Source of the DNA: CAKVON01 sp902475665 | Lineage (GTDB): Bacteria; Actinomycetota; Coriobacteriia; Coriobacteriales; Atopobiaceae | Direction of reading: 5' to 3' | DNA length: 64,000 nt | Assembly: GCA_036321795.1 (NCBI GenBank) | Contig: JAWQCY010000006.1 | Coordinates: 114,271-178,270, forward strand | Shown here: positions 1 to 8,212 of the stretch, in pieces | Position numbering within the stretch: position 1 is the first letter of the stretch | How the letters are laid out: every line of letters begins with the position of its first letter | The notes under the pieces: model-generated | What the model was told of the DNA's origin: nothing | Database searches by the model: none | What the model saw: the letters and a program-made list of their open reading frames with translations, nothing else | Program-made: the position numbers and the translations under genes

Positions 1-582
1 GGCCTCGACGCCCGCCGCCCTGCCCGCCTCGATGCAGCGCAGGACCCAGGCCATGTTGTGCGCGAGGTTGCGCATGGTGCGCAGGCCCTCCTCGTCCCGG
101 GCGGCCTCGCCGGGTGCGCACCCGTGGACGATGTTCCAGTACGTGGACGCCACGACCGGCATCTGGTTGATGGTGAAGTACTTGTTGAGCACGTCGAACG
201 ACGCCGTGGTGCCGCCACGGCGGGCGACGGCGACGGCGGCTCCGGGCTTGTGGCAAAACGCCGCGCCGCCCGCGAAGAAGGCGCGGTCGAGCACGCACTG
301 GATGCGACCCGAGGGGTGCGCGTAGTAGACGGGCGTGCCAAAGACGAAGGCGTCGGCACCCTCGGCCTTCTCGATAAGCTCGTTGACGACGTCGTCCATC
401 ACGCAGCGACCGCCCAGTTCGGAGCACCTGCCGCAGTCCAGGCAGTCGTTGACGGGCTTGGTGCCAAGCCACACCGTCTCGGCCTCCAGCCCCTCCGCCT
501 CGAGCGTGCGGGCGACCTCGGCCAGCGCCGTGGCGGTGTTGCCCTGCCTGCGCGGGCTTCCGTTGACGAGAAGAACCTTCAT
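1..582 (-). CDS. Iron-sulfur flavoprotein / NADPH-dependent FMN reductase family (3' end outside window)
   Basis: Reading leftward from an ATG at 582, the product begins MKVLLVNGSPRRQGNT, the phosphate-binding loop of the flavodoxin-like FMN reductases. It continues with a compact cysteine cluster (C47, C50, C53, C60; C-x2-C-x2-C-x6-C), as in iron-sulfur flavoproteins that pass electrons between ferredoxin and FMN. The motif GTPVYYAHPSG follows and is typical of the family. The frame stays open to base 1, so at least 194 residues are present and the C-terminus is missing. A GGGAGGGG ribosome binding site lies just upstream of the ATG. The gene sits downstream of brnQ on the same strand but is separated from it by a strong hairpin. 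The electron donor and acceptor cannot be read from the sequence. Confidence 0.85.
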   Translation of the reverse strand, partial: MKVLLVNGSPRRQGNTATALAEVARTLEAEGLEAETVWLGTKPVNDCLDCGRCSELGGRCVMDDVVNELIEKAEGADAFVFGTPVYYAHPSGRIQCVLDRAFFAGGAAFCHKPGAAVAVARRGGTTASFDVLNKYFTINQMPVVASTYWNIVHGCAPGEAARDEEGLRTMRNLAHNMAWVLRCIEAGRAAGVEA

Positions 583-604
583 CTCGAATCCCCTCCCAAA
601 GAGA

Positions 605-651
605 AATCCCTACGCCTGCCATGCTACAGCCGCGTGGCAGGCGTAGGGATT
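605..651 (-). terminator. Strong hairpin terminator or attenuator between brnQ and the flavoprotein gene
   Basis: Two perfectly complementary 17-base arms (605-621 and 635-651) enclose a 13-base loop. Read on the minus strand, the hairpin is followed by TTTCTCTTT and then by the ribosome binding site of the flavoprotein gene. It should therefore end brnQ transcription or attenuate read-through into the flavoprotein. Confidence 0.8.
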
Positions 652-702
652 GTGTTTGGCGGGCGTTTGTCGCCGACCGGCGCCGGGCCTACGGTGCCGG
701 GC

Positions 703-2079
703 CTACCTGTTGCCGGGGCGTGCCACCGACACGGCCACGCCAACGACGGCGGCGCAGGCGGCGGGCAGCACCCAGCCCAGGCCGACGTCCGCAAGCGGTA
801 GCGCGTCCAGCGGGAGCGCCACGCCAGTGAAGAAGGCGTCGCGTACGGACGTGACGACGCTCACCACGGTCGTGACCCCGACGGCCCACGGCCACACCAG
901 AGGATGACGGTCGCAGGCCTCGTGGGCCATGCCCATGACCACCAGCAGGATGGACACGGGGTACAGCGCGTTGAGCAGCGGGACCGAGAAGGTCAGGATG
1001 GCGTCCAGGCCGAAGTTGGAGACGAAGCACGAGAAGATGGCGAAGGCCGCGGCCCACGCGGGATAGGTCAGGCGGGCCAGCGGGCCCTTCTCGGCAGTGG
1101 CGGACGCGGCCCCGGTGCCCGTTGCGCCCCCGAAGGTCTCCGCGAAGTAGGTGCCGCAGCAGCTGATGAGGCCGATGCACACGTTGAGGCAGGCCAGAAG
1201 GTAGATCGCCGCGATGATCACGGTGCCGGCGAGGCCAAAGTGCAGCGTGGCCGCGGTGGTGAGAAGGACGGCGCCGTTGGTGGCGTCGGGCATGACGGTG
1301 CCGAGGCTCGCGCCGACATACGCCAGGCCGCAGTAGACGACGGCCATGAGCGCGCCCGCGACCACGCCCGCGCGCGAGACCTCGCGCATGACGCCACGCG
1401 CATCGGTGACGCCGAGCGCCTGGATGTTCTCGGCGATGACGATGCCGAACGTGAGCGACGCCAGCAGGTCCATCGTCTGGTAGCCGGAAAGAAAGCCCTG
1501 GATGGGAGCGGCGGAGTCGTAGGGGGCGACCGGCGCCTGCGCGACACCCGCCGGGGCGACCACCGACGAGCCTACGACCATCACCAGAAGGACGAGCAGC
1601 GCAGGCCCCGTGATCCGTCCGAGCAGCTTGGTCAGGGTGCCGGGGCGCATGGCCAGCGCGTAGGCGGCTGCGAAGAACGCGACCGAGAAGAGCAGGCGCG
1701 CCGCGCCCACGGAGACGCCCTGGGGCAGCAGCGGCACGAGCATCTCGAAGGCGGTCGAGCTGGTGCGCGGGATCGCCAGGCACGGCCCGATGGAGAGGTA
1801 GATCGCCGCGACGAAGACGGCGGAGAACATGGGGTGGACGCGCGCGGTCAGCTCGCGTGCGGTACCCACGAGCGCCACGGCGACGATGCCCAGCACCGGC
1901 AGGCCGATGGCCGCGACAAGAAAGCCGACCATTGCCGGGACGCAGCTGGTTCCCGCCTGCAGCGCGAGCAGCGGCGGCAGGATCAGGTTGCCCGCGCCAA
2001 AGAACATCGAGAAGAGCGTGATGCCCACGGTAAGGGACTGGCGGGTCGAGAGCGCGTCTCGGGATGGTCGGTCAGACAT
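703..2079 (-). CDS. brnQ: Branched-chain amino acid transport system II carrier protein
   Basis: The 458-residue product is a hydrophobic sodium-coupled leucine/isoleucine/valine symporter of the LIVCS family. The diagnostic N-terminal segment SMFFGAGNLILPP is present in the first membrane helix, and about a dozen hydrophobic segments follow. The ATG at 2079 is preferred over upstream in-frame starts because it gives the usual family N-terminus (MSDRPSRDALSTRQSL) and has an AAAGG just before it. It is monocistronic: a 17-bp hairpin follows its stop codon, and upstream is the divergent DUF4143 ATPase. No regulator or riboswitch is apparent. Confidence 0.9.
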   Translation of the reverse strand: MSDRPSRDALSTRQSLTVGITLFSMFFGAGNLILPPLLALQAGTSCVPAMVGFLVAAIGLPVLGIVAVALVGTARELTARVHPMFSAVFVAAIYLSIGPCLAIPRTSSTAFEMLVPLLPQGVSVGAARLLFSVAFFAAAYALAMRPGTLTKLLGRITGPALLVLLVMVVGSSVVAPAGVAQAPVAPYDSAAPIQGFLSGYQTMDLLASLTFGIVIAENIQALGVTDARGVMREVSRAGVVAGALMAVVYCGLAYVGASLGTVMPDATNGAVLLTTAATLHFGLAGTVIIAAIYLLACLNVCIGLISCCGTYFAETFGGATGTGAASATAEKGPLARLTYPAWAAAFAIFSCFVSNFGLDAILTFSVPLLNALYPVSILLVVMGMAHEACDRHPLVWPWAVGVTTVVSVVTSVRDAFFTGVALPLDALPLADVGLGWVLPAACAAVVGVAVSVARPGNR

Positions 2080-2196
2080 GGCGAGCCTTTCTGCCGTGAT
2101 GCCGATGCGTAATGAGATGCATTGTCGCATGCCACGGAGTTTGCCGGGGCGAAAATGCAGCGGATGGCACGATCGACCAAGGCCCTTTTGCTCACA

Positions 2197-2251
2197 TCTT
2201 GCAAAGTAGAACTGCAAGAATTATTATATCTTGCAGGATAGAACTTCAAGC
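2197..2251 (+). promoter_or_regulatory. Duplicated palindromic operator upstream of the DUF4143 ATPase
   Basis: The first copy is TCTTGCA (2197-2203), nine bases, then TGCAAGA (2213-2219). A second, imperfect copy starts with TCTTGCA at 2229-2235 and ends with TTCAAG at 2245-2250. Both share the inner sequence TAGAAC. The copies are 32 bp apart, about three helical turns, so a bound protein would sit on one face of the DNA. The AT-rich ATTATTATA between them is a candidate -10 region. Similar arrangements precede other DUF4143 ATPase genes; that last point is recollection and was not searched. Confidence 0.6.
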
Positions 2252-2263
2252 AAGGAGTTCAAC

Positions 2264-3619
2264 ATGCCCTTCAACGCGCTCGTGCAGGAGAAGATTCTCG
2301 ATTTTGAGAGACTGGGGATTCCGCCGGTCTTCGAGCGCGATATGGGGCTCCTCCCGATTCAGAAGCCCATGCGAAATAACCTTGCGCAGGTGGTTGTGGG
2401 TACGCGTCGATGCGGCAAGACCTACCGCCTGTTCCAAGAGATGCACGACGTATTGCGCGCGGGTTATGGCGCGCAGAACCTCCTGTATTTCAACTTCGAG
2501 GACGAGCGTCTCAAGCCTTACTCTTCCGAGCTGCTCTCAGACGTCGTTGACACCTTCTTTGCCATGCGCCCGTCGGCAAAGGTGGATGGCTGCTTCCTAT
2601 TCTTTGACGAGATTCAAGAGGTGCCCGAGTGGAGTACGTTTCTTCGTCGACTCATCGATTCCGAAAAGGTGACGGTGTACGTCACGGGCTCCTCGTCCAA
2701 GATGCTCTCCGCGGAACTCGCCTCGGAGTTCCGCGGGAGGTCGATCTCGCGCGAGCTCTTCCCGTTGAGCTTCAAGGAGTTCGTGAGGTATACCACGGGT
2801 GAATCTCCCTCTCTTTCGGGCGGCCTTTCTTCGAGCGATAACGCGGTTTTGCGCAACGCCCTTCAGGACTACCTGATCCGAGGCGGATATATCGCCGCCC
2901 TGTCGCTTCCCGCTCCCGAGGGCATGATGCTCATGCAGGAATATGCCTATCGGACGGTCGCGATGGATGTGGTCGAACGGTATAACCTTCGAACCCCTCA
3001 GGTGGCGGTGAGCTTCCTTTCTCGTTGCCTGGCATCCTCGGCACGCGAGCTGTCCGTGAACAAGGTGACCAACGAGTTCAAAAGCCGTGGAGTCTCGACC
3101 TCGCGCGAGACCCTTGGCAGCCTGTTGTCGTATTACGAGGAAGCCTACCTGCTGTTTTCCCTTGGGGACCTCAGTAGGTCGCTGGCGGACAACTCCCGCT
3201 CGAGCGCCAAAGTCTATGCGGTGGACCCAGGCATGTTCGTGGCATTTTCGCGCGCAACAAGCCGTGAGGACGGCCAACGTCTGGAAACGGCGGTATACGA
3301 CAAGCTGCGCAGAGGAGCTTCCGATGCGTGTTTGGGATCTATTGCGCGCCTGACGTTTTCGCATGAAGGCAGGTCGCACGAGATCGACTTCGTGTCCGGT
3401 GACGCTTTGCTGGGAGACGTCTACTCCCTGGTCCAGGTCAGTGTGGGGATGGATGACCCAAGGATAAGGGCACGCGAGCTGGGCGCTCTGGAAGCGGCGA
3501 TGGGCAAATACGGAATACTAGAGTCGACCGTTGTGACCATGGATTCCGAGGAGACAATCATGACCGGGTCAGGCGTCATCAACGTTCTCCCGGCCTGGAA
3601 GTGGCTGCTCGATTCCTAG
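2264..3619 (+). CDS. ATP-binding protein, AAA_14/DUF4143 family
   Basis: This is a 451-residue AAA ATPase. The Walker A-like segment is GTRRCGKTY, the Walker B segment is CFLFFDEIQEVPEW, and GSSSKMLS follows as sensor region, all diagnostic of AAA_14. The C-terminal half, including the segment KVYAVDPGMF and a late HEIDFV stretch, matches DUF4143, which has a nuclease-like fold. The start at 2264 has AAGGAG eight bases upstream; an earlier in-frame ATG at 2231 lies inside the operator. The biochemical role of the family is unknown. The gene stands alone and is probably autoregulated through the paired palindromes in front of it. Confidence 0.85.
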   Translation: MPFNALVQEKILDFERLGIPPVFERDMGLLPIQKPMRNNLAQVVVGTRRCGKTYRLFQEMHDVLRAGYGAQNLLYFNFEDERLKPYSSELLSDVVDTFFAMRPSAKVDGCFLFFDEIQEVPEWSTFLRRLIDSEKVTVYVTGSSSKMLSAELASEFRGRSISRELFPLSFKEFVRYTTGESPSLSGGLSSSDNAVLRNALQDYLIRGGYIAALSLPAPEGMMLMQEYAYRTVAMDVVERYNLRTPQVAVSFLSRCLASSARELSVNKVTNEFKSRGVSTSRETLGSLLSYYEEAYLLFSLGDLSRSLADNSRSSAKVYAVDPGMFVAFSRATSREDGQRLETAVYDKLRRGASDACLGSIARLTFSHEGRSHEIDFVSGDALLGDVYSLVQVSVGMDDPRIRARELGALEAAMGKYGILESTVVTMDSEETIMTGSGVINVLPAWKWLLDS

Positions 3620-3829
3620 CCATGCGTCCGCGACCGGTTTGCCTCTCCGGCAGCGCGCAACCAACGGTTTCTTGGCCGAGGGGCATCGGGCCAGCATACT
3701 TGGGGTGCAGAGAAGTGCGTCGCGTCGAGCGCGTCGCCCGACGACTGCGGCACCGATGCCGACGGCGGGAGGAACGACCACTACTGCAAGTGGTGTTACG
3801 ACCGTGGTGACTATACCTACGAGACCACC

Positions 3830-4324
3830 ATGGAGGCCATGATCGAGGACTGCGCCCCGCGCCTGGCCAAGAATGAGGGCATGACACTGGACGAGGCGGT
3901 CTCCCTCATGGGCGCGGTCCTGCCGCAGCTCGAGCGCTGGCGTGCGGTGCGCAAGAACGAGGGGCGCTACGGAGTCGAGGCCCGCGAGCGTTACGGTGAC
4001 GCTGCGGTCGACGCGGCAAACGAGGCGATCCTGGACATGGACCCCGCCACATGGAACGAGCTGGGGGAGCTCGAGCAGGCGATCCTGGGCCTTCTGCAGA
4101 TGGCGATGGCGGATGGCGACGAGCGTGGTCCCGAGGCCGAAAGGCTCGTCTCGATGCACCGTCGCTGGGTCGGACTGCACTGGGGCTTCGAACCAGACGA
4201 TGCGGCCCACCAGGCGCTCGTTCAGGGATATCTTGCGGACCCGCGCTTCGTTGCCTACTACGATGGCCCCTGCGGGGCAGGTGCTGCGGAGTTTCTTGCC
4301 AAGGCGGTCCAGGCGTCGCTCTAG
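3830..4324 (+). CDS. TipAS-domain protein with a decayed N-terminal zinc ribbon (possible remnant)
   Basis: The 164 residues from the ATG at 3830 contain a TipAS (thiostrepton-binding, MerR C-terminal type) domain: RYGDAAVDAANEA, then the conserved ending YLADPRFVAYYDG and FLAKAVQA. The same frame is open upstream to the stop of the ATPase gene at 3619. It reads GTDADGGRNDHYCKWCYDRG just before the ATG, which is the second half of a zinc_ribbon_2 domain. The first cysteine pair expected there is damaged (CVASSASP in place of the family's CxSCGMP), and no ATG, GTG or TTG exists in frame between 3620 and 3829. Either translation starts at 3830 and leaves out the ribbon, or the gene is a remnant. 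Confidence 0.6.
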   Translation: MEAMIEDCAPRLAKNEGMTLDEAVSLMGAVLPQLERWRAVRKNEGRYGVEARERYGDAAVDAANEAILDMDPATWNELGELEQAILGLLQMAMADGDERGPEAERLVSMHRRWVGLHWGFEPDDAAHQALVQGYLADPRFVAYYDGPCGAGAAEFLAKAVQASL

Positions 4325-4438
4325 CCCCTTCTGCCGCCGTGCCTCGTGGGACGCGTCGCCTTCCCGGGGTAAAGTGAGAAGGGCGCGGCCCATCTCGGCA
4401 GCGCACGTATGAAACCGACGAGCGCGAGGAGCGTGGAC

Positions 4439-5620
4439 ATGGCCGGAAACGACATCAGGCAGCTGGCTCTTGAGAAGCACCGCGAGTGGAAGGGCAAGAT
4501 CGAGGTTGTGAGCCGCGCCTCCATCTCGACGCCCGAGGAGCTTGCAGTGGCGTACACGCCCGGCGTCGCCGAGCCCTGCCTCAAGATCCGCGACGACGTC
4601 AGCGAGTCGTACACCTACACCCGCCGCGGCAACCTGGTTGCCGTCGTGACCGACGGCACGGCCGTGCTTGGCCTGGGCGACATCGGTCCCGAGGCAGGCA
4701 TGCCCGTGATGGAGGGCAAGTGCGCCCTGTTCAAGACGTTCGCCGACGTCGACGCCTTCCCTCTGTGCGTCCGCTCCAAGGACGTGGACGAGATCGTCCG
4801 CACGGTCGAGCTTCTGGCCGGAAGCTTTGGCGGCGTCAACCTCGAGGACATCAGCGCCCCGCGCTGCTTCGAGATCGAGCGTCGCCTGAAGGAGGTCTGC
4901 GACATCCCCGTCTTCCATGACGACCAGCACGGCACCGCCGTCGTGACCTGCGCCGCGCTGATCAACGCGTGCCGCCTGACCGGTCGCGTGCTGGCCGACG
5001 TCCGCGTGGTCTTCTCCGGTGCCGGCGCCGCGGGCATCTCCATCGCGCGCCTGATGAAGCGCATGGGCGTTCGTGACGTCATCATCTGCGACCGCCGCGG
5101 CGCCATCTACGAGGGCCGCGAGGGGCTGAACCCCGTCAAGCAGGAGGTCGCCGCCTGGACCAACCGCGAGGGCGTCCACGGCAGCCTGGCCGATGCCGTC
5201 AAGGGCGCCGACGTCTTCGTGGGCGTCTCCGCCCCCGGCGCGCTGACGCAGGACATGGTCCGCACCATGGCGGCCGACCCGATCGTCTTTGCCTGCGCGA
5301 ACCCCGTGCCCGAGATCATGCCCGACGAGGCCCTGGCGGCGGGTGCCGCCGTCGCGGCCACGGGTCGTTCCGACTTCCCCAACCAGATCAACAACGTCCT
5401 GGCGTTCCCGGGCATCTTCCGCGGCGCCCTGGACGTGCGCGCCTCCGACATCAACGACGAGATGATGGAGGCCGCCGCCTACGCAATCGCCGGCCTGGTG
5501 GACGACGACAAGCGCTGCGCCGAGTACGTCATCCCCGGCGCCTTCGACGACCGCGTGGCCCCCGCGGTGGCGGCCGCCGTCGCCGAGGCCGCCCGCAAGT
5601 CCGGCGTCGCCAGGGCATAG
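4439..5620 (+). CDS. maeB: NAD(P)-dependent malic enzyme
   Basis: The 393-residue product oxidatively decarboxylates malate to pyruvate, linking C4 acids to pyruvate metabolism. Visible signatures are AVAYTPGVAEPC, TDGTAVLGLGDIGPEAGMPVM (given in part), the metal-binding FHDDQHGTA, the nucleotide-binding GAGAAGI, and the late FACANPVPEI and SDFPNQINN motifs. The length fits the short bacterial form without a phosphotransacetylase domain. The ATG at 4439 has GAGGAG eight bases upstream, so it is preferred to the ATG at 4409. The gene stands alone and ends at a strong terminator. Confidence 0.93.
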   Translation: MAGNDIRQLALEKHREWKGKIEVVSRASISTPEELAVAYTPGVAEPCLKIRDDVSESYTYTRRGNLVAVVTDGTAVLGLGDIGPEAGMPVMEGKCALFKTFADVDAFPLCVRSKDVDEIVRTVELLAGSFGGVNLEDISAPRCFEIERRLKEVCDIPVFHDDQHGTAVVTCAALINACRLTGRVLADVRVVFSGAGAAGISIARLMKRMGVRDVIICDRRGAIYEGREGLNPVKQEVAAWTNREGVHGSLADAVKGADVFVGVSAPGALTQDMVRTMAADPIVFACANPVPEIMPDEALAAGAAVAATGRSDFPNQINNVLAFPGIFRGALDVRASDINDEMMEAAAYAIAGLVDDDKRCAEYVIPGAFDDRVAPAVAAAVAEAARKSGVARA

Positions 5621-5676
5621 TGGCGGGGTCGCCGTTACGTGGCGGCGTGGTCGCCGCGACATACATGCCGTGCGAA

Positions 5677-5710
5677 GGGGCGCGGGCCGTGTGGCCTGCG
5701 CCCCCTTTTT
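5677..5710 (+). terminator. Rho-independent terminator of the malic enzyme gene
   Basis: The arms GGGGCGCGGGCC (5677-5688) and GGCCTGCGCCCC (5693-5704) pair over 12 bp with one G-T wobble and a GTGT loop, followed by CTTTTT. Confidence 0.9.
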
Positions 5711-5798
5711 GCGTCACGAACTGACGGTTCTTCTCGGCAGGGGGACGGTCGGGGTGGTCGTGATGGTGTCGTGACGCTGTCGTGATGGAATTAAACTA

Positions 5799-5814
5799 TT
5801 AGACAAACGTCTAA
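5799..5814 (+). promoter_or_regulatory. Candidate operator of the SdpR-like repressor
   Basis: The near-perfect palindrome TTAGACAAACGTCTAA lies 80 bp before the sdpR-like start, in an AT-rich patch. It is placed and sized like an ArsR-family operator and would allow autorepression of the two-gene operon. Confidence 0.55.
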
Positions 5815-5894
5815 CTATCGAGTACAGTGCCTTGCGAGAAGGACTCGCGGTCCCCGATGGATGGGCTCGCGGGGGAAATGGCGATTGGGGGAGC

Positions 5895-6167
5895 ATGGCG
5901 GGCGAGGGGTTCAAGGCCCTGGCGGACCCGACGCGCAGGCGGATTCTCGAGCTTTTGCGCGAGGGCGACAAGACCGCCGGCGAGCTTGCCAGGCACTTTG
6001 ACATGAGCAAGCCGTCGCTCAGCCACCACCTGGCCACCCTGAGGGCGGCTGGTCTGGTGAGCGACGAGCGTCGCGGGCAGAACATCGTGTACAGCCTCAA
6101 CACCACCGTCATGCAGGATCTGATCGGGTGGTTCATGGGATTCTCCCGGCAGGAGGGGAACGAGTAA
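5895..6167 (+). CDS. sdpR: ArsR-family transcriptional autorepressor, SdpR-like
   Basis: This 90-residue winged-helix protein contains the ArsR signature FKALADPTRRRILELLREG followed by the recognition region MSKPSLSHHLATLRAAGLV. It lacks metal-binding cysteines, as SdpR does. The start at 5895 is chosen because GGGGGAG precedes it; an upstream in-frame ATG gives an unrelated glycine-rich tail. It overlaps the next gene by one base (TAATG), which implies translational coupling with the SdpI-like membrane protein. In Bacillus subtilis, SdpR represses sdpRI and is sequestered at the membrane by SdpI when SdpI binds the SdpC toxin. Whether a toxin is sensed here is unknown. Confidence 0.85.
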   Translation: MAGEGFKALADPTRRRILELLREGDKTAGELARHFDMSKPSLSHHLATLRAAGLVSDERRGQNIVYSLNTTVMQDLIGWFMGFSRQEGNE

Positions 6168-6859
6168 TGGCTGGTTTCAGGAAGTCCGTCGCGGGGGTTC
6201 CCGCGTCCGTTTGGGCGGCGCTGGTCGCCGTGTCTGTCGTCAACGTCGTGGCGCACCTGGCCGTGCTGCCGAGCCTGCCCGCGCAGGTACCCGTGCATTG
6301 GGGAGCGTCGGGCGCGGTTGACGGGTGGGGCCCCAGCTGGTCGACGACCGCGTTCGGCGCGGTGCCGCTTGGGATGCTGGCGCTCTTCTACGTCGTGCCG
6401 CAGGTTGATCCCAAGGCTTGCGCCTATGCCGCGGCCGGCAGGTTCTACCTGGGATTCGTTTGCGCCATGACCGCGATCATGTGTGGTATGTCCTGGCTGG
6501 GTGAGCTGACCGTCTGGGGTGTCGTCCCCGCCACGGGCTCCGTCAACGCCCTGGTTGGTGCGGTGGTCGGCCTTTTGCTGGTGGGCGTCGGCAACTACCT
6601 GCCGCGCGTGCGCCAGAACTACACCATGGGGGTGAAGACCCCCTGGGCGCTCGCCGACCCCGACAACTGGCGTCGCACCCAGCGCTTTGGCGGCGCCTGC
6701 CTGATGGTCGCGGGCGTCGTGGTCGCCGCGAGCGGTCTTGCGGCGTCGCTTCTGCCTGCGGGCTGGGTCATGGGCGCGATCGTCGTCGCGACCCTTTGCG
6801 CGGTCGTGGCCCCCGGCGCCTATTCCTACCTGCTGTGGCGTCGTGGCCAGAGGGGGTAG
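6167..6859 (+). CDS. sdpI: SdpI-family immunity / signal membrane protein (DUF1648)
   Basis: This 230-residue protein has about six membrane helices. An N-terminal DUF1648 domain (LPAQVPVHWGASGAVDGWG) is followed by the SdpI signature NYTMGVKTPWALADPDNWR and two C-terminal helices. The family gives immunity to the SdpC cannibalism peptide and relays its presence to SdpR. The start overlaps the sdpR stop codon by one base. No SdpC-like toxin gene is visible nearby, so the pair may protect against foreign toxins or regulate an unlinked target. It is followed by 750 bp without a convincing gene. Confidence 0.87.
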   Translation: MAGFRKSVAGVPASVWAALVAVSVVNVVAHLAVLPSLPAQVPVHWGASGAVDGWGPSWSTTAFGAVPLGMLALFYVVPQVDPKACAYAAAGRFYLGFVCAMTAIMCGMSWLGELTVWGVVPATGSVNALVGAVVGLLLVGVGNYLPRVRQNYTMGVKTPWALADPDNWRRTQRFGGACLMVAGVVVAASGLAASLLPAGWVMGAIVVATLCAVVAPGAYSYLLWRRGQRG

Positions 6860-6946
6860 TGGCGGGCGTGGGGCGCGACTGGTGCGCTCCGCTCCGCCGC
6901 CGAATGTTGCCGTTGCGCGGCCGTGTCGTCATGCGCGGTGGCGTTC

Positions 6947-7340
6947 GGCACGTTTTTCGCAAACGTGCCATCGGGTGCCATGGCAGATGGTGCCATTTGG
7001 CACGTTTTACGCATGTGTGCCGAATGGCGCCCAATTTGATGGTGTCGTTTGGCACGTTTTGCGCATTCGTGTCGTTTCGCGCCATCGCTGCGAGCCCGTC
7101 GCATGATATGCCAAGAAGAGTCACGCAGTTTACCTGGGACGATGCTTCGTCATTGCTCGTGGTTCTTCTCTGTAGCGTCAAATGGATGGTCAGAAATGGC
7201 ACATTTCGCGCATCTGTGCCAAATGACGCTCGCCTCAATGGCGCCAACAGACACGTTTTGCGCATTTGTATCGAACGGCGCACGGCCTGATGGTGCCGTT
7301 CGGCACGTTTTTCGCAAACGTGTCCGAATTTGTGTCCGAA
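6947..7340. repeat. Array of six imperfect hairpin repeats in a 750-bp gene-free region
   Basis: The stretch 6860-7609 has no convincing gene. Six copies of a roughly 45-50 bp unit lie at about 6941-6990, 6991-7042, 7043-7090, 7191-7240, 7241-7291 and 7292-7340, all in one orientation, split into two groups of three by about 100 unrelated bases. The core is GGCACGTTTT, then one variable base, CGCA, a few variable bases, and GTGCC, and most units fold into a hairpin. Copy 1 has perfect 9-bp arms (6947-6955 and 6961-6969). Copy 2 has 12-bp arms with one wobble (6992-7003 and 7017-7028). Copy 4 has perfect 7-bp arms (7197-7203 and 7215-7221). Units 3 and 5 are degenerate. Short ORFs crossing it look like artefacts. 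Confidence 0.75.
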
Positions 7341-7609
7341 CCCCTCCGTAAGGTTGTGCCACGGCAACCAAGCGATAGGGGAATTCATTAAGGTGTATGT
7401 CACGCGCAGCTCGTGCTTCGGTCGCATGCCCGCGACCGCCGCGATTGCGCGTGGCCCCAGCGCGACCGTTGCATCCGTCGCGATTCACGGGATGACGCGC
7501 CGCCTCCAAACAACCGAATGGATGAGGAATTTAATGCGACCCGCCCATGGCGCATGTCGCGTTATGCCGAGCAGCCGCCCGGCATCGGACCCATCCTTTG
7601 GAGGCAAAC

Positions 7610-8203
7610 ATGAACCAGATTCCCAGCTACAACCCCCAGGTCCTCAAGAGGACCGCCTCGGGCGTCGAGAGGTATGACATCCGCGACAGGATGCTTGCCG
7701 ATCGCCAGCTCGAGCTCACCTGCCAGGTGGACGCCGAGTCGTGCTCCTCGGTCATCCGCGGTCTTCTCTACCTGCAGGGCCTCGACGCGCAGGCCCCCGT
7801 CACGCTCTACATCAACAGCCTGGGTGGCGAGGTCCAGTCGGGCCTGGCGCTCTATGACGTCATGCAGGCAGTCAGCTGCCCGGTCCGCACCGTCTGCCTG
7901 GGCATGGCGGCCAGCATGGGCGCGCTGCTGTTTATCGCCGGCGACGACCGCGAGATGCTGCCCCACAGCCGCATCATGATTCACGACCCGCTCATCGGCG
8001 GCGGCATCGCCGGCAGCGCGCTGTCGGTCAAGGCCCGCGCCGATGACCTCATGCGCATTCGCGACGTCACGGCCGAGGTTATCGCCCGCCACACGGGGAT
8101 GCCCCTCGACGAGGTCTTCTCGCTCACCGCGTCCGACACGTACTTCGAGGCCGACGAGGCAGTCAGGCGCAACCTGGCCGACCGCGTCGTCACCTCGCTG
8201 TAG
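7610..8203 (+). CDS. clpP: ClpP-family serine protease, first gene of an operon with a VirD4-like ATPase
   Basis: The 197-residue product has the ClpP fold and a complete catalytic triad: S102 in GMAASMGA, H125 in SRIMIHDP and D176 in SDTYFEADEA. The start at 7610 follows TTTGGAGGC. ClpP normally forms a tetradecameric chamber fed by a Clp/Hsp100 ATPase, but no clpX or clpA lies nearby. The next gene, nine bases away, encodes a VirD4/TraG-like ATPase, and a third unknown gene follows nine bases after that. The stretch IAGSALSVKARADDL, where ClpP usually reads GxxxDIxIxAxEI, departs from the housekeeping form. This suggests a specialised accessory ClpP rather than the main cellular one. Confidence 0.9.
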   Translation: MNQIPSYNPQVLKRTASGVERYDIRDRMLADRQLELTCQVDAESCSSVIRGLLYLQGLDAQAPVTLYINSLGGEVQSGLALYDVMQAVSCPVRTVCLGMAASMGALLFIAGDDREMLPHSRIMIHDPLIGGGIAGSALSVKARADDLMRIRDVTAEVIARHTGMPLDEVFSLTASDTYFEADEAVRRNLADRVVTSL

Positions 8204-8212
8204 GGGGGCGCT

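Noticed and set aside
3569..5662. A 697-residue minus-strand open frame over the malic enzyme gene
   Set aside because: It is antisense to maeB, has extreme composition and no domain; long antisense frames are expected in high-GC coding DNA.
6947..7340. CRISPR array
   Set aside because: Units are imperfect and unequal, arms rather than a constant repeat are conserved, there are no spacers of constant length and no cas genes.
6796..7509. Several 90-220 residue open frames across the hairpin array
   Set aside because: They exist on both strands, contain the repeat in different frames, lack ribosome binding sites and have no recognisable protein.
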